From Caulobacter sp. BP25 (lineage in GTDB: Bacteria > Pseudomonadota > Alphaproteobacteria > Caulobacterales > Caulobacteraceae): a stretch of DNA of 64,000 nucleotides. Location of the stretch: assembly GCF_002737755.1 (NCBI RefSeq), contig NZ_PEGH01000012.1, positions 1 through 64,000 of the forward strand. The letters are read 5' to 3'. This document shows positions 39,019-47,650 of this stretch, piece after piece; positions within the stretch are counted from its first letter, which is position 1; each line of letters opens with the position of its first letter. Position numbers and translations under genes: made by a program. The notes beneath the pieces are model-generated. The model saw nothing but the letters and a program-made list of their open reading frames with translations. It searched no databases and was not told where the DNA came from.

Positions 39019-39066
39019 ATCCCGGCTGCGCCGACCGCTGGAATATCGAGACTAATGTGCCGTGGC
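39019..39066 (+). repeat. Dispersed repeat R, copy 3 (fragment)
   Basis: ATCCC followed by GGCTGCGC, GACCG, TGGAA, ATCGAGA and GCCGTGG matches 32070-32164 of copy 2, with an internal gap. It marks the end of a second insertion unit. The following 118 bases to the PepSY gene show nothing further. Confidence 0.65.
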
Positions 39067-39184
39067 ATAGGCGCACTTGCCGCGCCTCGGTCGGCAGTCC
39101 GCACATCAAGCGAGGCAGGCAGCAGCGGTGGGCGTCGCTACCAAAGCCGCCAACTCCGGAGCTGATAGTGGACACTACTTCTGC

Positions 39185-40318
39185 TCACCGCTTCTCGCCA
39201 AGGCTGTGAGCGCGCCGCCGCCACCGCACGAATCCGAGAATGAACAGCGCGCCCGGTGCAAGGCCGACGATCACGGCCAGATATCGTCCGGGCAATCCGC
39301 CCACCGAGGCGTCGTGCAGGGGATGAATCCAGTTCAACAGAATGTCGTGGGCGCCGGCTAGCCTTGCATCCGTCACGGCTAGGACCTCGCCCGTGGCGGG
39401 GGCCACCCAGACAAAGCTATGTGGGAAGCGATGACTAGGATCACCTGGCGTCCGCATGCGCAGGCGATAGACGCCGCTGTCAGTCGACGGCGTTTCGATC
39501 CAGGCTATGCCCGCGCCAGGAAGAGCGGACTGGGCGATTGCTACGGCCCGGTCGACCGAGATGCGCGTGGCGGGATCGAACGCGGCGGATTTGTCGAGCG
39601 TCGGCGCGATGGCGGGTGGGCCGAGTATGGGTGTAAGGACCGCTTCGGACTCCTTGGGCAGGGCCAGAAGAACGCCAGTTAGGGTCAGAAGCGCCAGAAG
39701 ACCAAACGACCACAACCCTGTCTGCTTGTGCCAGTCGTAGAGTTTACGAACCAGTGCGGCGCGCCGCTTGATCCGCAGCGCCTTGCGCCATCCGCCTCGG
39801 CGCGGCCACCAAGCCGTCAGGCCAGCGACCATCAGAGCCAGCATGGCCAGCCCCGACCAACCCAGGATCGCGCCGCCGGTCGCCTGTAGGAGCAGACGAT
39901 GATGCAGGTCGTAGACCCACGTCATCGCGTACTCGCCCCAATAGTCGCGGCGCAGCACCCGTCCGCCGTCGGCGGAGAACCAGACCATCATCGGCGCGAA
40001 GTCGCGATCGGCGCGTTCCGGAGGCTTGTAGTAGCGCGCCGGGATGTCGCCGCCCGCCTCGGTCGCCTCGAAGCGCCAGGGTCCGGTCTTCTCCGGATAG
40101 GTGGCGCGAGCTGTCTGGTAGACCCGCTCCCAGGACGGCGGCGGGGCCGCGCCTTGCAACCGGATTTCCGGATGCAGGGCGTCGTCGATCGCGGTGTAGA
40201 GCACCAGGATCGAGCCGGTCAGCCCCACCACGGCGAACAGGACGCCGATCGACAGGCCCAGCCAGAGGTGGACCTGTCGCGCGAACGCCCGAACCGAGGG
40301 CTTCGACCGGCTGGACAT
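39185..40318 (-). CDS. PepSY-associated transmembrane protein (iron-regulated, ferric-reductase-like)
   Basis: A 377-residue inner-membrane protein with four helices, at about residues 15-38, 145-170, 200-220 and 345-367. The first helix follows RQVHLWLGLSIGVLF. A periplasmic PepSY region contains PARYYKP. Conserved histidines (VHLW, DLHHRLL, DWHKQTG, NWIHPLHD) may bind heme or metal. Such proteins accompany TonB receptors for siderophores and are thought to help release iron. It lies 2 bases downstream of the receptor gene, so it is the last gene of that operon. Confidence 0.88.
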   Translation of the reverse strand: MSSRSKPSVRAFARQVHLWLGLSIGVLFAVVGLTGSILVLYTAIDDALHPEIRLQGAAPPPSWERVYQTARATYPEKTGPWRFEATEAGGDIPARYYKPPERADRDFAPMMVWFSADGGRVLRRDYWGEYAMTWVYDLHHRLLLQATGGAILGWSGLAMLALMVAGLTAWWPRRGGWRKALRIKRRAALVRKLYDWHKQTGLWSFGLLALLTLTGVLLALPKESEAVLTPILGPPAIAPTLDKSAAFDPATRISVDRAVAIAQSALPGAGIAWIETPSTDSGVYRLRMRTPGDPSHRFPHSFVWVAPATGEVLAVTDARLAGAHDILLNWIHPLHDASVGGLPGRYLAVIVGLAPGALFILGFVRWRRRAHSLGEKR

Positions 40319-40320
40319 GG

Positions 40321-42354
40321 CTAGTAGCGGACCCGAGCCGAGACGAAGGCGGTCCGGCCGTCGGCCGGGCTATGCAGGGTCTGTGCGCCGTCCCACCACA
40401 CATATTCGCGATCGGCGTCCGTCAGGTTCTTGATTTGCAGCGAAAGCGCCAGGCGCGAATTGACCTTGTAGGTGGCGTCGAGATCGAGCGAGACGTAGTC
40501 GCCATAGCGGCCCCGATCGTTGCTGGTCGTTAGCTCATAGGCGCTCTGGCCGGAGGCTGAGGCCGAGAGGGTCAGTTTCTCCGTCGCGGTGAAGTCGACG
40601 CCACCAGAGAACATCCGAGCGGGCACGTGGTCGATCCTATTGCCCTTCAGGGCCGGCGTGGCGGGGTCCGGCGTGCGGATCTTGGCGCGCTGCCAGGCCG
40701 CCGCGCCCCAGACCTTCAAGCGCGGCGTCAGCTTGGCGTCTACCTGCAGATCGACGCCCTCGCGCTTGGTGGCGCCCAGATTGTCGAAATCACCGCTGGG
40801 ATCGTTGAGCTTACGCTTGAGTTCGCCCGTTGCGGTCTGGCCCCAAATCGCCAGGCGGGCGGTCAGACGGTCAGTCGCCGCGTAGCGGACACCCGCCTCC
40901 CAGCCCTCGTTGATCGACGGAGCAAGATCGGTGACCCGTGGCGCGATCAGATAGGCGCCCGAGCCGACGCCAACCTGGAAGCTCTTGCCCCAGTTGCCAT
41001 ACACCGTGACGTCATGGACCGGACGCACGGCCACGCTGAACTTCGGCTGCTGAATGGCACCGTAGTCGTTGACGGGAGCGGCCACGCCCGTCAGGCGGTT
41101 CAGGAAACGGCCATCGACCCAGTCGATGCGCCAGGCTGGCGTCAGGGTCAGCCAGTCGGTCGGCTCGATCACGCTCTGGGCATAGACGCCACCGACCGTC
41201 AGCGAGAACTTCTGGTTGCGGGTCTGGCTGGAGACCACGCGCTCGACGGTGTTGAAGCGCAGCGAGATGTTGTCCTGGCGCTGAACGTCGCCGCCGATCT
41301 CGAACACCAGGCGTGATAGCGAGGCGATTTGGGGCTCGTAACGCAGGGCGCTCATCGCGCCCCAGTGATCTTCATCGGTGTAGCGGCGCTGCTGGCTGGT
41401 GGTCGCCGAGAACTTCACATAGCGATCATCGCGCAGCGTGTTCACGTAGATCGAGTTCGACCACGACAGGGCCGACGTCGGCGTCCAGTCCAGGTGCAGG
41501 CTATATTGGCCCATCTTGCGGGTGTCGCCGTCGGTGCGGTTGTAGGCGTTGGTCGATCGCGGCGCGCTCGCGGCCTGTCCGGCGGTCAGATAGCCGGGTT
41601 CCTGAGCCGAGCCCTTGTAGTATCGAGCGATCAGACCGGCTCGCAGGCTGTCAGTGGGACGATAGAACCACTTGCCCGCCAGGCTGAGGCGATCAAGCGC
41701 GCCATGATCGCGGTAGCCGTCGGCTTCGCGATAGGCCACCAGGTAGTTCTGGCTGATCTTGTCGGTTTCGTAGCCAGCCGAGGCTTGGGCGTCGTAGGTC
41801 GCGTAGGAGCCCGTCAGGACCTTGGCGTCCAGGTACGTGCCGCCAACCCGGGTCATGATGTTGGCCGAGCCCGCGATCGCGTGCAGTCCATAGCGTGGGT
41901 CGCTGGTGCCGCGCACCACCTCGACGCCGGCGATGTCCAGCGGAAACACCATGTCGAGATACGGCATGTTGCCGTCGTTCCCGTTCGACGGAACGCCGTC
42001 GACCAGTAGCTTCACCGCGTTGATTTCGCCTTCGCCGTTGAAGCCTCGAAACGAGAACTTGCCGCTGGTCGTGCCCTGGTTGAAGTCCGTGACCAGAACG
42101 CCGGGCATCTTGCCGATCAGCTCCCAGGCGTAGTCGACATTGGCGGCTTGGGCGACATCGCCGCCCAGACGGTCCACCGAGGTCAGTAGGGATTTGGCCG
42201 AGCCGGCGGCCCCAGCAGCCGTTATCTGAACCTCGCCGACCGTGAAAGCGACGCCATCCTGCGACGACTTGGCGGCGAGCGGCGCCTCATCGGCGAAGGC
42301 CGGGGGCACCAGGGCCAGAGACGCGGACGCCAGCAGCACGATGCGAAGAGACAT
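40321..42354 (-). CDS. TonB-dependent receptor
   Basis: A 677-residue outer-membrane transporter. Signal peptide to AFA (about residue 21). TonB-box-like FTVGEVQITA, then a plug with IGKMPGVLVTDFNQ, FSFRGFNGEGEINAVKLLVD and VEVVRGTSDPRYGLHAIAGSANI. The 22-strand barrel ends in VSARVRY. No STN domain. The partner PepSY gene follows almost without a gap, suggesting a metal chelate or siderophore as ligand; nothing in the sequence identifies it. Confidence 0.92.
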   Translation of the reverse strand: MSLRIVLLASASLALVPPAFADEAPLAAKSSQDGVAFTVGEVQITAAGAAGSAKSLLTSVDRLGGDVAQAANVDYAWELIGKMPGVLVTDFNQGTTSGKFSFRGFNGEGEINAVKLLVDGVPSNGNDGNMPYLDMVFPLDIAGVEVVRGTSDPRYGLHAIAGSANIMTRVGGTYLDAKVLTGSYATYDAQASAGYETDKISQNYLVAYREADGYRDHGALDRLSLAGKWFYRPTDSLRAGLIARYYKGSAQEPGYLTAGQAASAPRSTNAYNRTDGDTRKMGQYSLHLDWTPTSALSWSNSIYVNTLRDDRYVKFSATTSQQRRYTDEDHWGAMSALRYEPQIASLSRLVFEIGGDVQRQDNISLRFNTVERVVSSQTRNQKFSLTVGGVYAQSVIEPTDWLTLTPAWRIDWVDGRFLNRLTGVAAPVNDYGAIQQPKFSVAVRPVHDVTVYGNWGKSFQVGVGSGAYLIAPRVTDLAPSINEGWEAGVRYAATDRLTARLAIWGQTATGELKRKLNDPSGDFDNLGATKREGVDLQVDAKLTPRLKVWGAAAWQRAKIRTPDPATPALKGNRIDHVPARMFSGGVDFTATEKLTLSASASGQSAYELTTSNDRGRYGDYVSLDLDATYKVNSRLALSLQIKNLTDADREYVWWDGAQTLHSPADGRTAFVSARVRY

Positions 42355-42435
42355 GGAACAAGACCTTGTATTGTAGGCGAGAGTCTGGAGCTGCTCGAGA
42401 TCGAGCGGAGGGGTTTGGGGTGTTGCGTCCGAGGC

Positions 42436-43281
42436 TTAGAGCGGCTTGAGCTTGTCCACCTCGGCTCGGAAGGCGGTGAACATGTCGCTCATCGGACCGC
42501 CGATGGCCGGATCGGTATTGGCCAGCGTCCCGCCTGGGAAGGGCGGCGCGGGACTGTACTCCGCCTGCAGCATCAGGGCCTCGGCGTAGGGGCGTCCGCG
42601 CAGGATTTCGACGACGGTCAGACCCAGGTCCAGGCCGGCCGAAACCCCGGCGCCGGTGATGACCTTTCCGTCGCGAACGACGCGCTGGTCGACCGGCGTG
42701 GCGCCAAACCGGGAAAGCTGCTCGCGCGCCACCCAGTGCGAAGTCGCGCGTCGGCCCTTCAGAAGCCCCGCCGCGCCCAGGATGACCGAGCCTGTGCAGA
42801 CACTGGTCACGCACTGGGCCCGCGCGGCGCGGTCCGCCATGAAGGTCAGCGTAGCGGGATCGGAGGCCGCGGCGATCGTCCCGTTTGTGCCGCCCGGGCA
42901 GAACAACAGGGTGAGGTCGGCGGGACAATCGGCGAGCGTCGTCGTCGGCGCGATGGCCAGCCCCAGATCGCTTGGCACTGGAGCCAGGTTGGACTGGTTG
43001 GTGACCAGATGGACTTTCGCGCCCATCATGCAGGCGAAGAAGTAGTGCGGACCAACAAGGTCCAGCGCCGTGAACCCCGGATAGAGCAGCATTGCGACCT
43101 GTTCGTCGCCGTGCATGCGCAGGCCCGGAACCTGCATTAGCCGCTCATGGGCGTCAGCCGACAGCGCGACGGGATCCTGCTGTGCCGCCACAGCAGCGGC
43201 TGCGGACTCCAGGGTCAGGAAAGGCGCCAGGGCGGCCATCCCGGTCAATCCGCCCAGCAGGGCGCGACGATCTATTTTCAT
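42436..43281 (-). CDS. Exported DJ-1/PfpI-family protein
   Basis: A 281-residue protein with a Tat-type leader (KIDRRALLGGLTGMAALAP). The DJ-1/PfpI domain begins EQVAMLLYPGFTALDLVGPH, with LLFCPGG and the nucleophile elbow TSVCTGSVILGAAGLL (Cys, likely reactive) followed by ATSHWV. This is the arrangement of isonitrile-hydratase and AraC-associated types rather than of chaperone DJ-1. The ATG at 43281 has GGAG upstream. It lies between two TonB receptor genes on the same strand and could modify a chelator in the periplasm; that is inference. Confidence 0.88.
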   Translation of the reverse strand: MKIDRRALLGGLTGMAALAPFLTLESAAAAVAAQQDPVALSADAHERLMQVPGLRMHGDEQVAMLLYPGFTALDLVGPHYFFACMMGAKVHLVTNQSNLAPVPSDLGLAIAPTTTLADCPADLTLLFCPGGTNGTIAAASDPATLTFMADRAARAQCVTSVCTGSVILGAAGLLKGRRATSHWVAREQLSRFGATPVDQRVVRDGKVITGAGVSAGLDLGLTVVEILRGRPYAEALMLQAEYSPAPPFPGGTLANTDPAIGGPMSDMFTAFRAEVDKLKPL

Positions 43282-43324
43282 GGTTTTGCTCCGCTCATGG
43301 TTTGGCCTCCCCGGCACTGCGGGA

Positions 43325-45406
43325 TCAAAAGCGCGTCCGCAGACTGACGAACGCCGAACGGGGCTGGGTCGGGATGACGTAGGGCCCACCGAAGTACTGG
43401 TAAGGCTCAAAGCCCTTGCGACCGGCCAGATTGACCACCGACAGGCCGATCCGGACGACGCCCAGATCGTAGGACGCTTGGGCGTCGATCAGAGCCAGGC
43501 CCTTGGCGGCGATTGTGTTGGGCAAGGTCAGTTCGCGGCTGGACATGGCGGTGAGGCCACCGCCCACCCGGAGGCCCTTCAGATCGCCGGCCAGGAAGCG
43601 ATAGTTGGCCGCCAGACGGCCCGAATGCTTGGGTACGGCGCGCAAGCGATCACCCACGGGCAAGGTGTTGTCCTTGCTGATCTCGGCGTCGGTGTAGGCG
43701 TAGTTGAACAGAACCGAGAGGGCCGGGGAGGGCTCGTAGACCAGATCGGTCTCGCCCCCCTTCGACCGCTGCTCGCCCGTCTGCACCGAGGCGAACGGGA
43801 TCGTCGGGTGGGCCGTAATCACGTTCTGACGGGTGATCTGATAAAATGAAACCGTGCCGGTCAGCCCCTTGATGGGGGCCGCGAACTTCAGGCCGCCTTC
43901 ATAGGACTGGGACGTTTCCGGCTTGGGGGTGATACCGTAGAAGCCACCCGCGACCACGCCCTTGAAGCCCTCCGCGTAGCCGGCGAAGGCCGAGACGCCC
44001 TTGGCGATCCGATAGGTCGCGCCGATGCGCGGCGTCAGGCGCTTGTCGGTGTCGGCCGTCGCAGCGCCGACATTGCTCTGGATCTTCAGTGTCGTCCAAC
44101 GCAGTCCGGCCGTGATGTCTAGGCGCTCGCCAATGGCGATCTGGTCCTGAACGAAGACCGCCGTCGTGCGCATGCGGTCGTTCTGGTCGAAGAAGAACGG
44201 CGGATTGCCGCCGAAGGCGGCATAGGGACGCGCGGCGGCGTAGTCCAAGGTCGCCCAGGCCGGGTTGAAGTACATCGCGCCGAAGTAGCGCGTCTTGTCA
44301 TAGTCCGCGCCCACTAGGACCTGATGGCGGACGAGGCCCTCGCCCAGACGCGCGGTCAGGCTGCCGGTCACGTAGTTCTCGGTCGTGTCCGAAGGCAGAT
44401 AGGCCGTGCCGAAGTTGTAGACCGTGCCGCCAATCTCGCCGTAGGGGAAGGACGACCATTCCTTGAACGCGCCCTCGTAACGGCTGGCCGTGACGCTGGC
44501 CTCGACCTTGTCGGAGATCTTGTGCGTCAGGTTGGCGGTCAGCTGCTTGTTGGTGATCCGGGTGCGCGGCGCGTCCAGGGCGCCGGCGAACTTGTAGCGG
44601 TCGATGATTAGCGACGGCGCGAAGGTCAGCCCCGCCGGCACCCCGGCATATTCGCGCTGCTCAAGATGGTTGTAGCGGCCGCGAACGACTAGGCGCGTCT
44701 TGCCGCTCATCTCGACGGCTAGGGTCGGGAAGATCGCGTAGCGGCGGCTGTCGATGTGGTCGATATAGCTGTCGGCCTTCTCGGTCATGCCGGCCAGGCG
44801 CAGTCCGACCTTGTCGTTGACCGGCAGGTTGATCGCCGCGTCGGCCCCTAGGGTGTTGAAGCTGCCCGCGCGCAGGGCGACCGTGCCGCCGAAGGTCTCG
44901 CCCGGATCCTGGGAGACCACATTGATGATCCCCGAGAGCGGGGCGCCTGAACCGCCGCCATAGAGCGTGCTGGTCGGGCCCTTGGCGACCTCGATGCGCT
45001 CGACATTGATCAGGGTGGCCGGGTCGGCGATGCCGGCCGGCAACTGATAGGTCGGGGCGCCGTCGAAATAGTAGCTGACCGGGAAGCCGCGGATCATCGG
45101 CGGCTGCAGCACGGTCTGTTCGGTGCTGGTCGGGGTGACGCCTGAGACGTTGACCAGGGCGCCCGACAGGGTCTGCAGCGCCTGGTCCTCGATGAGCCCC
45201 CGCGTCAGGATCTGGATCGATTGCGGGATCTCTTCGACCGGCGTAGCGGTGCGCGTGGCGCTTAGCGCGTTTGGCGCGGTGAAGCTGCCGCGTGGGCTGG
45301 TGATCACGACCTCGCTGACCCAGCTGCTCGACGAGGCCTGAGCCAGGCCAAGAGACGGCGCGCCGATCAAAGCGACGGCGCTACCGAGGAAGAGTGCGAT
45401 TTTCAT
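43325..45406 (-). CDS. TonB-dependent siderophore receptor
   Basis: A 693-residue outer-membrane receptor with a signal peptide (to GLAQA, about 24). The plug contains EEIPQSIQILTRGLIEDQ, typical of the FhuA/FpvA siderophore group, then MIRGFPVSYYFDG, and VERIEVAKGPTSTLYGGGSGAPLSGIINVVS. The barrel ends in SLRTRF. The upstream 198 bases (45407-45604) separate it from the GntR gene. With the DJ-1 gene it probably forms one transcript of 44-base spacing. Confidence 0.93.
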   Translation of the reverse strand: MKIALFLGSAVALIGAPSLGLAQASSSSWVSEVVITSPRGSFTAPNALSATRTATPVEEIPQSIQILTRGLIEDQALQTLSGALVNVSGVTPTSTEQTVLQPPMIRGFPVSYYFDGAPTYQLPAGIADPATLINVERIEVAKGPTSTLYGGGSGAPLSGIINVVSQDPGETFGGTVALRAGSFNTLGADAAINLPVNDKVGLRLAGMTEKADSYIDHIDSRRYAIFPTLAVEMSGKTRLVVRGRYNHLEQREYAGVPAGLTFAPSLIIDRYKFAGALDAPRTRITNKQLTANLTHKISDKVEASVTASRYEGAFKEWSSFPYGEIGGTVYNFGTAYLPSDTTENYVTGSLTARLGEGLVRHQVLVGADYDKTRYFGAMYFNPAWATLDYAAARPYAAFGGNPPFFFDQNDRMRTTAVFVQDQIAIGERLDITAGLRWTTLKIQSNVGAATADTDKRLTPRIGATYRIAKGVSAFAGYAEGFKGVVAGGFYGITPKPETSQSYEGGLKFAAPIKGLTGTVSFYQITRQNVITAHPTIPFASVQTGEQRSKGGETDLVYEPSPALSVLFNYAYTDAEISKDNTLPVGDRLRAVPKHSGRLAANYRFLAGDLKGLRVGGGLTAMSSRELTLPNTIAAKGLALIDAQASYDLGVVRIGLSVVNLAGRKGFEPYQYFGGPYVIPTQPRSAFVSLRTRF

Positions 45407-45604
45407 GGTGTTCTAGCGCCCCCCGGCGCGGTTCTGAGAGATTGCTTTTGGCAGGAGGCGTATCGACCCGAAGTCGTTACGGCCCCTGTGAGGTAAAAAG
45501 GGCGGTGACGCCGCGAACCTCCGACAAGGCTCGCGGCGCCTGGACGGCGCTCGGCTGGGCGAGGGGGAACCCGCCGCATCGCAACGCCGTCGCCCGACGG
45601 GGGC

Positions 45605-46270
45605 CTAAGAGCCCGTCGTTCCGTTGGCGGGTTGATCTGGCAAGAGGCTGGCGACCAGGGCCTGCATGGCGCCGATGGTCTCGCCGAGCAGGTGCGCCGA
45701 GCGCTCGCGATCCTCGGCCGTCACGGCGTCGAACAGCGTCTGATAGCGATCGATCCAGGCGTCGCGGTCGAGCACCGGAAGCTCGCTGGCCAGATAGATG
45801 CGATCGACGGCGTTGCGCAGGTTCTGGATCGTCAGCAGCGTCAGGTCGCGCTCGGCCGGGCCATAGAGAGCGGCGTAGTAGCGACGGTCGGCGGCGATCC
45901 AGGCGCGTGGGCCTTCGTCGTCCTCCAGTTCGAGCATCACAGCGCGAACAGCCCGCAAGGACCGCTGCGTATGCTGGCCGATGGCGCGGGCCAGCATGTC
46001 GCCTTCCAGGAGCCGGCGCAGGTCGAAGATCTCCAGGCAGCGGCGCGCGCTGGGCGTGGAAACGAAGGCCGCGCGGTTGGGCGAGATCTCAATCAGGCCC
46101 TCCGATTCCAGCTTGGCCAGGGCGTGGAAGACCGGGATACGGCTGACGCCAAGCTCGGCCGCGACGGCCTCCTGGCGCAGCAGCACGCCTGGGCGGAGCA
46201 GGCCTTGCACAATCTGGTCGCGAAGGTGCTCGGCGACCGCGGCGGCGGCGTTGGGGGCTGAGCGGATCAT
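45605..46270 (-). CDS. GntR-family (FCD-domain) transcriptional regulator
   Basis: A 221-residue regulator. The winged helix at about 10-75 contains LLRQEAVAAELGVSRIPVFHALAKLESEGLI. The helical FCD ligand domain covers about 85-210 (FDLRRLLEGDMLARAI, DAWIDRYQTLFDAV, HLLGETIGAM). FCD regulators respond to organic acids. Its relation to the receptor genes downstream on the same strand is unclear. The start at 46270 is the best available. Confidence 0.88.
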   Translation of the reverse strand: MIRSAPNAAAAVAEHLRDQIVQGLLRPGVLLRQEAVAAELGVSRIPVFHALAKLESEGLIEISPNRAAFVSTPSARRCLEIFDLRRLLEGDMLARAIGQHTQRSLRAVRAVMLELEDDEGPRAWIAADRRYYAALYGPAERDLTLLTIQNLRNAVDRIYLASELPVLDRDAWIDRYQTLFDAVTAEDRERSAHLLGETIGAMQALVASLLPDQPANGTTGS

Positions 46271-46417
46271 GCGCGCGCCTCAAGACTGGAGAGGGCGACG
46301 CGCGGCGACAGGGCCATTTGGCCCCTCGCAGGGAGGATGACATGCGGCATGGGAGGACACCGATCTGAGCTGACGTAGGCGTGCGCAGCCGCAAGCGGCC
46401 AGCGCGCGGGCGAGGCG

Positions 46418-46837
46418 TCAGGCTTGGATCGGCGGTCCGGTCTGGGGCGGTGGCCGTGCGCGCAGCGGCAGTGTCAGCTCGCGGCCGGCGAGGGGGCCAA
46501 GGCGCGCGGCGGCGACGAGCGCGGCTGGCGCTAGCGTCAGTTGCGGTTCGCTTGAGGGGGCGGCTTGCGCCAGGCCCGAGAAGCCGCAATCGGACTTGGA
46601 CTTTTGATGGTGGTCGTTGTGGGACTGGTCGTCGGCGGGTTCCGGATTGGCGGGCTGTCCGCTCTGGACCGTGACCAGTTTGGGACCCGCGCCCGTGCAG
46701 ATCACCATGGTGGGAACGCCATTGGCGGCGAATACCGGCATGTATCCGCTCGGGATTAGCACGTGCAGGCAGACGGCCACGAGGGCGAACGCCATCGCGA
46801 GATCGGTCCACAGAGGCTTTTGCGAGGCCTTGTCCAC
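46418..46837 (-). CDS. DUF2946 family protein
   Basis: A 139-residue protein with one N-terminal membrane segment or signal (about 12-31, ending LIPSGYMPVFAANG) and a DUF2946-like body with MVICTGAGP and a His/Asp-rich patch (SHNDHHQKSKSDCGFSG). Cys and His residues suggest metal binding, in keeping with the frequent location of this family beside TonB receptors and copper or iron genes. The proline-rich C-terminus is not conserved. Confidence 0.75.
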   Translation of the reverse strand: MDKASQKPLWTDLAMAFALVAVCLHVLIPSGYMPVFAANGVPTMVICTGAGPKLVTVQSGQPANPEPADDQSHNDHHQKSKSDCGFSGLAQAAPSSEPQLTLAPAALVAAARLGPLAGRELTLPLRARPPPQTGPPIQA

Positions 46838-47650
46838 GCGTGTCTCGTAACGCTCCTCGAGGAGCCGGCCAAGTTCGATTCCGGCGCGCGGCCGATGTAT
46901 TCGTGCATACAGTCGCCGTGGGCGGATACTGCGCCTAGGGCTGGCGACTACGCTTCAAAAGGCGCGCCGGCGCGACCTGTTCACTCTGTGTGTCGTCCCC
47001 GTCCACAGCGCCTGCGCCTGATAGCGGCGCCGATCGCCCCTTCCGTCTCAGCCGCCCCTAGGTCGGCGATGAGTGTGTCACCCGCCGGGTCAAAACACGG
47101 ATGCGACTCGGCGTCCGGCGCCAAGCGCCGGCGCCGCCGAACAAGGGCCTGCTTTGCTGTCGAGAGATTTGGCTAGAAAATAATATTTATATGAGAAACT
47201 ATCTTGATCGCTCTATGGGGGGCGATTTGGTGGGCCGGGAAGAGCCGAGAGCCGAGGCATACAGGGCTAGCGACGACGGGCGCGGAGGGGAATCCTTCGT
47301 GAGCAGAAGCTTGAGCGCTCAACGGCTTACATGAATTGGGAGGGGGGCTTGAACACGGGAACGCCTGGGCGCCCCTCGACCATTTCGCTGGTCGCCGCCG
47401 CTTTGACGCTCAAATGTATAGATTCCGCCTTAGCTGATGGGCTCTTCGGCCGGCTAGCGGCTCGTAGGTCCATAGCCACAACAAGGCCGTACCGCTCCAC
47501 AGCGAGAAGGACGGCCGCTCCGCTCTCCTAAACGCAATCAGCGCTAAGGACGGAAATTCACCTAGGGAAGAGACGTTTCGATCCGCGCGGGTTTCTGGCC
47601 TGACTTGGCGTGCGCAGGAGGTGTTGGTTGAAGTTCGTAAGGAAGAAGAT
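46838..47650. other. Long region without recognisable gene
   Basis: About 810 bases between the DUF2946 gene and the beta-galactosidase. Short open frames exist on both strands but lack ribosome-binding sites and any recognisable domain. Composition is mixed, with an AT-rich core at about 47165-47215 that carries the motif described at 47181-47200. It probably holds decayed sequence plus the beta-galactosidase promoter. Confidence 0.6.
47181..47200 (+). promoter_or_regulatory. AT-rich motif shared with the fucose-locus TonB receptor promoter
   Basis: TATTTATATGAGAAA at 47184-47198 is also present on the minus strand at 53505-53519, upstream of the TonB receptor, in the same orientation relative to the downstream gene. 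In this high-GC DNA a 15-base AT-rich match is unlikely by chance. It may be an operator of the local regulator. It lies about 450 bases from the beta-galactosidase start. Confidence 0.5.
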
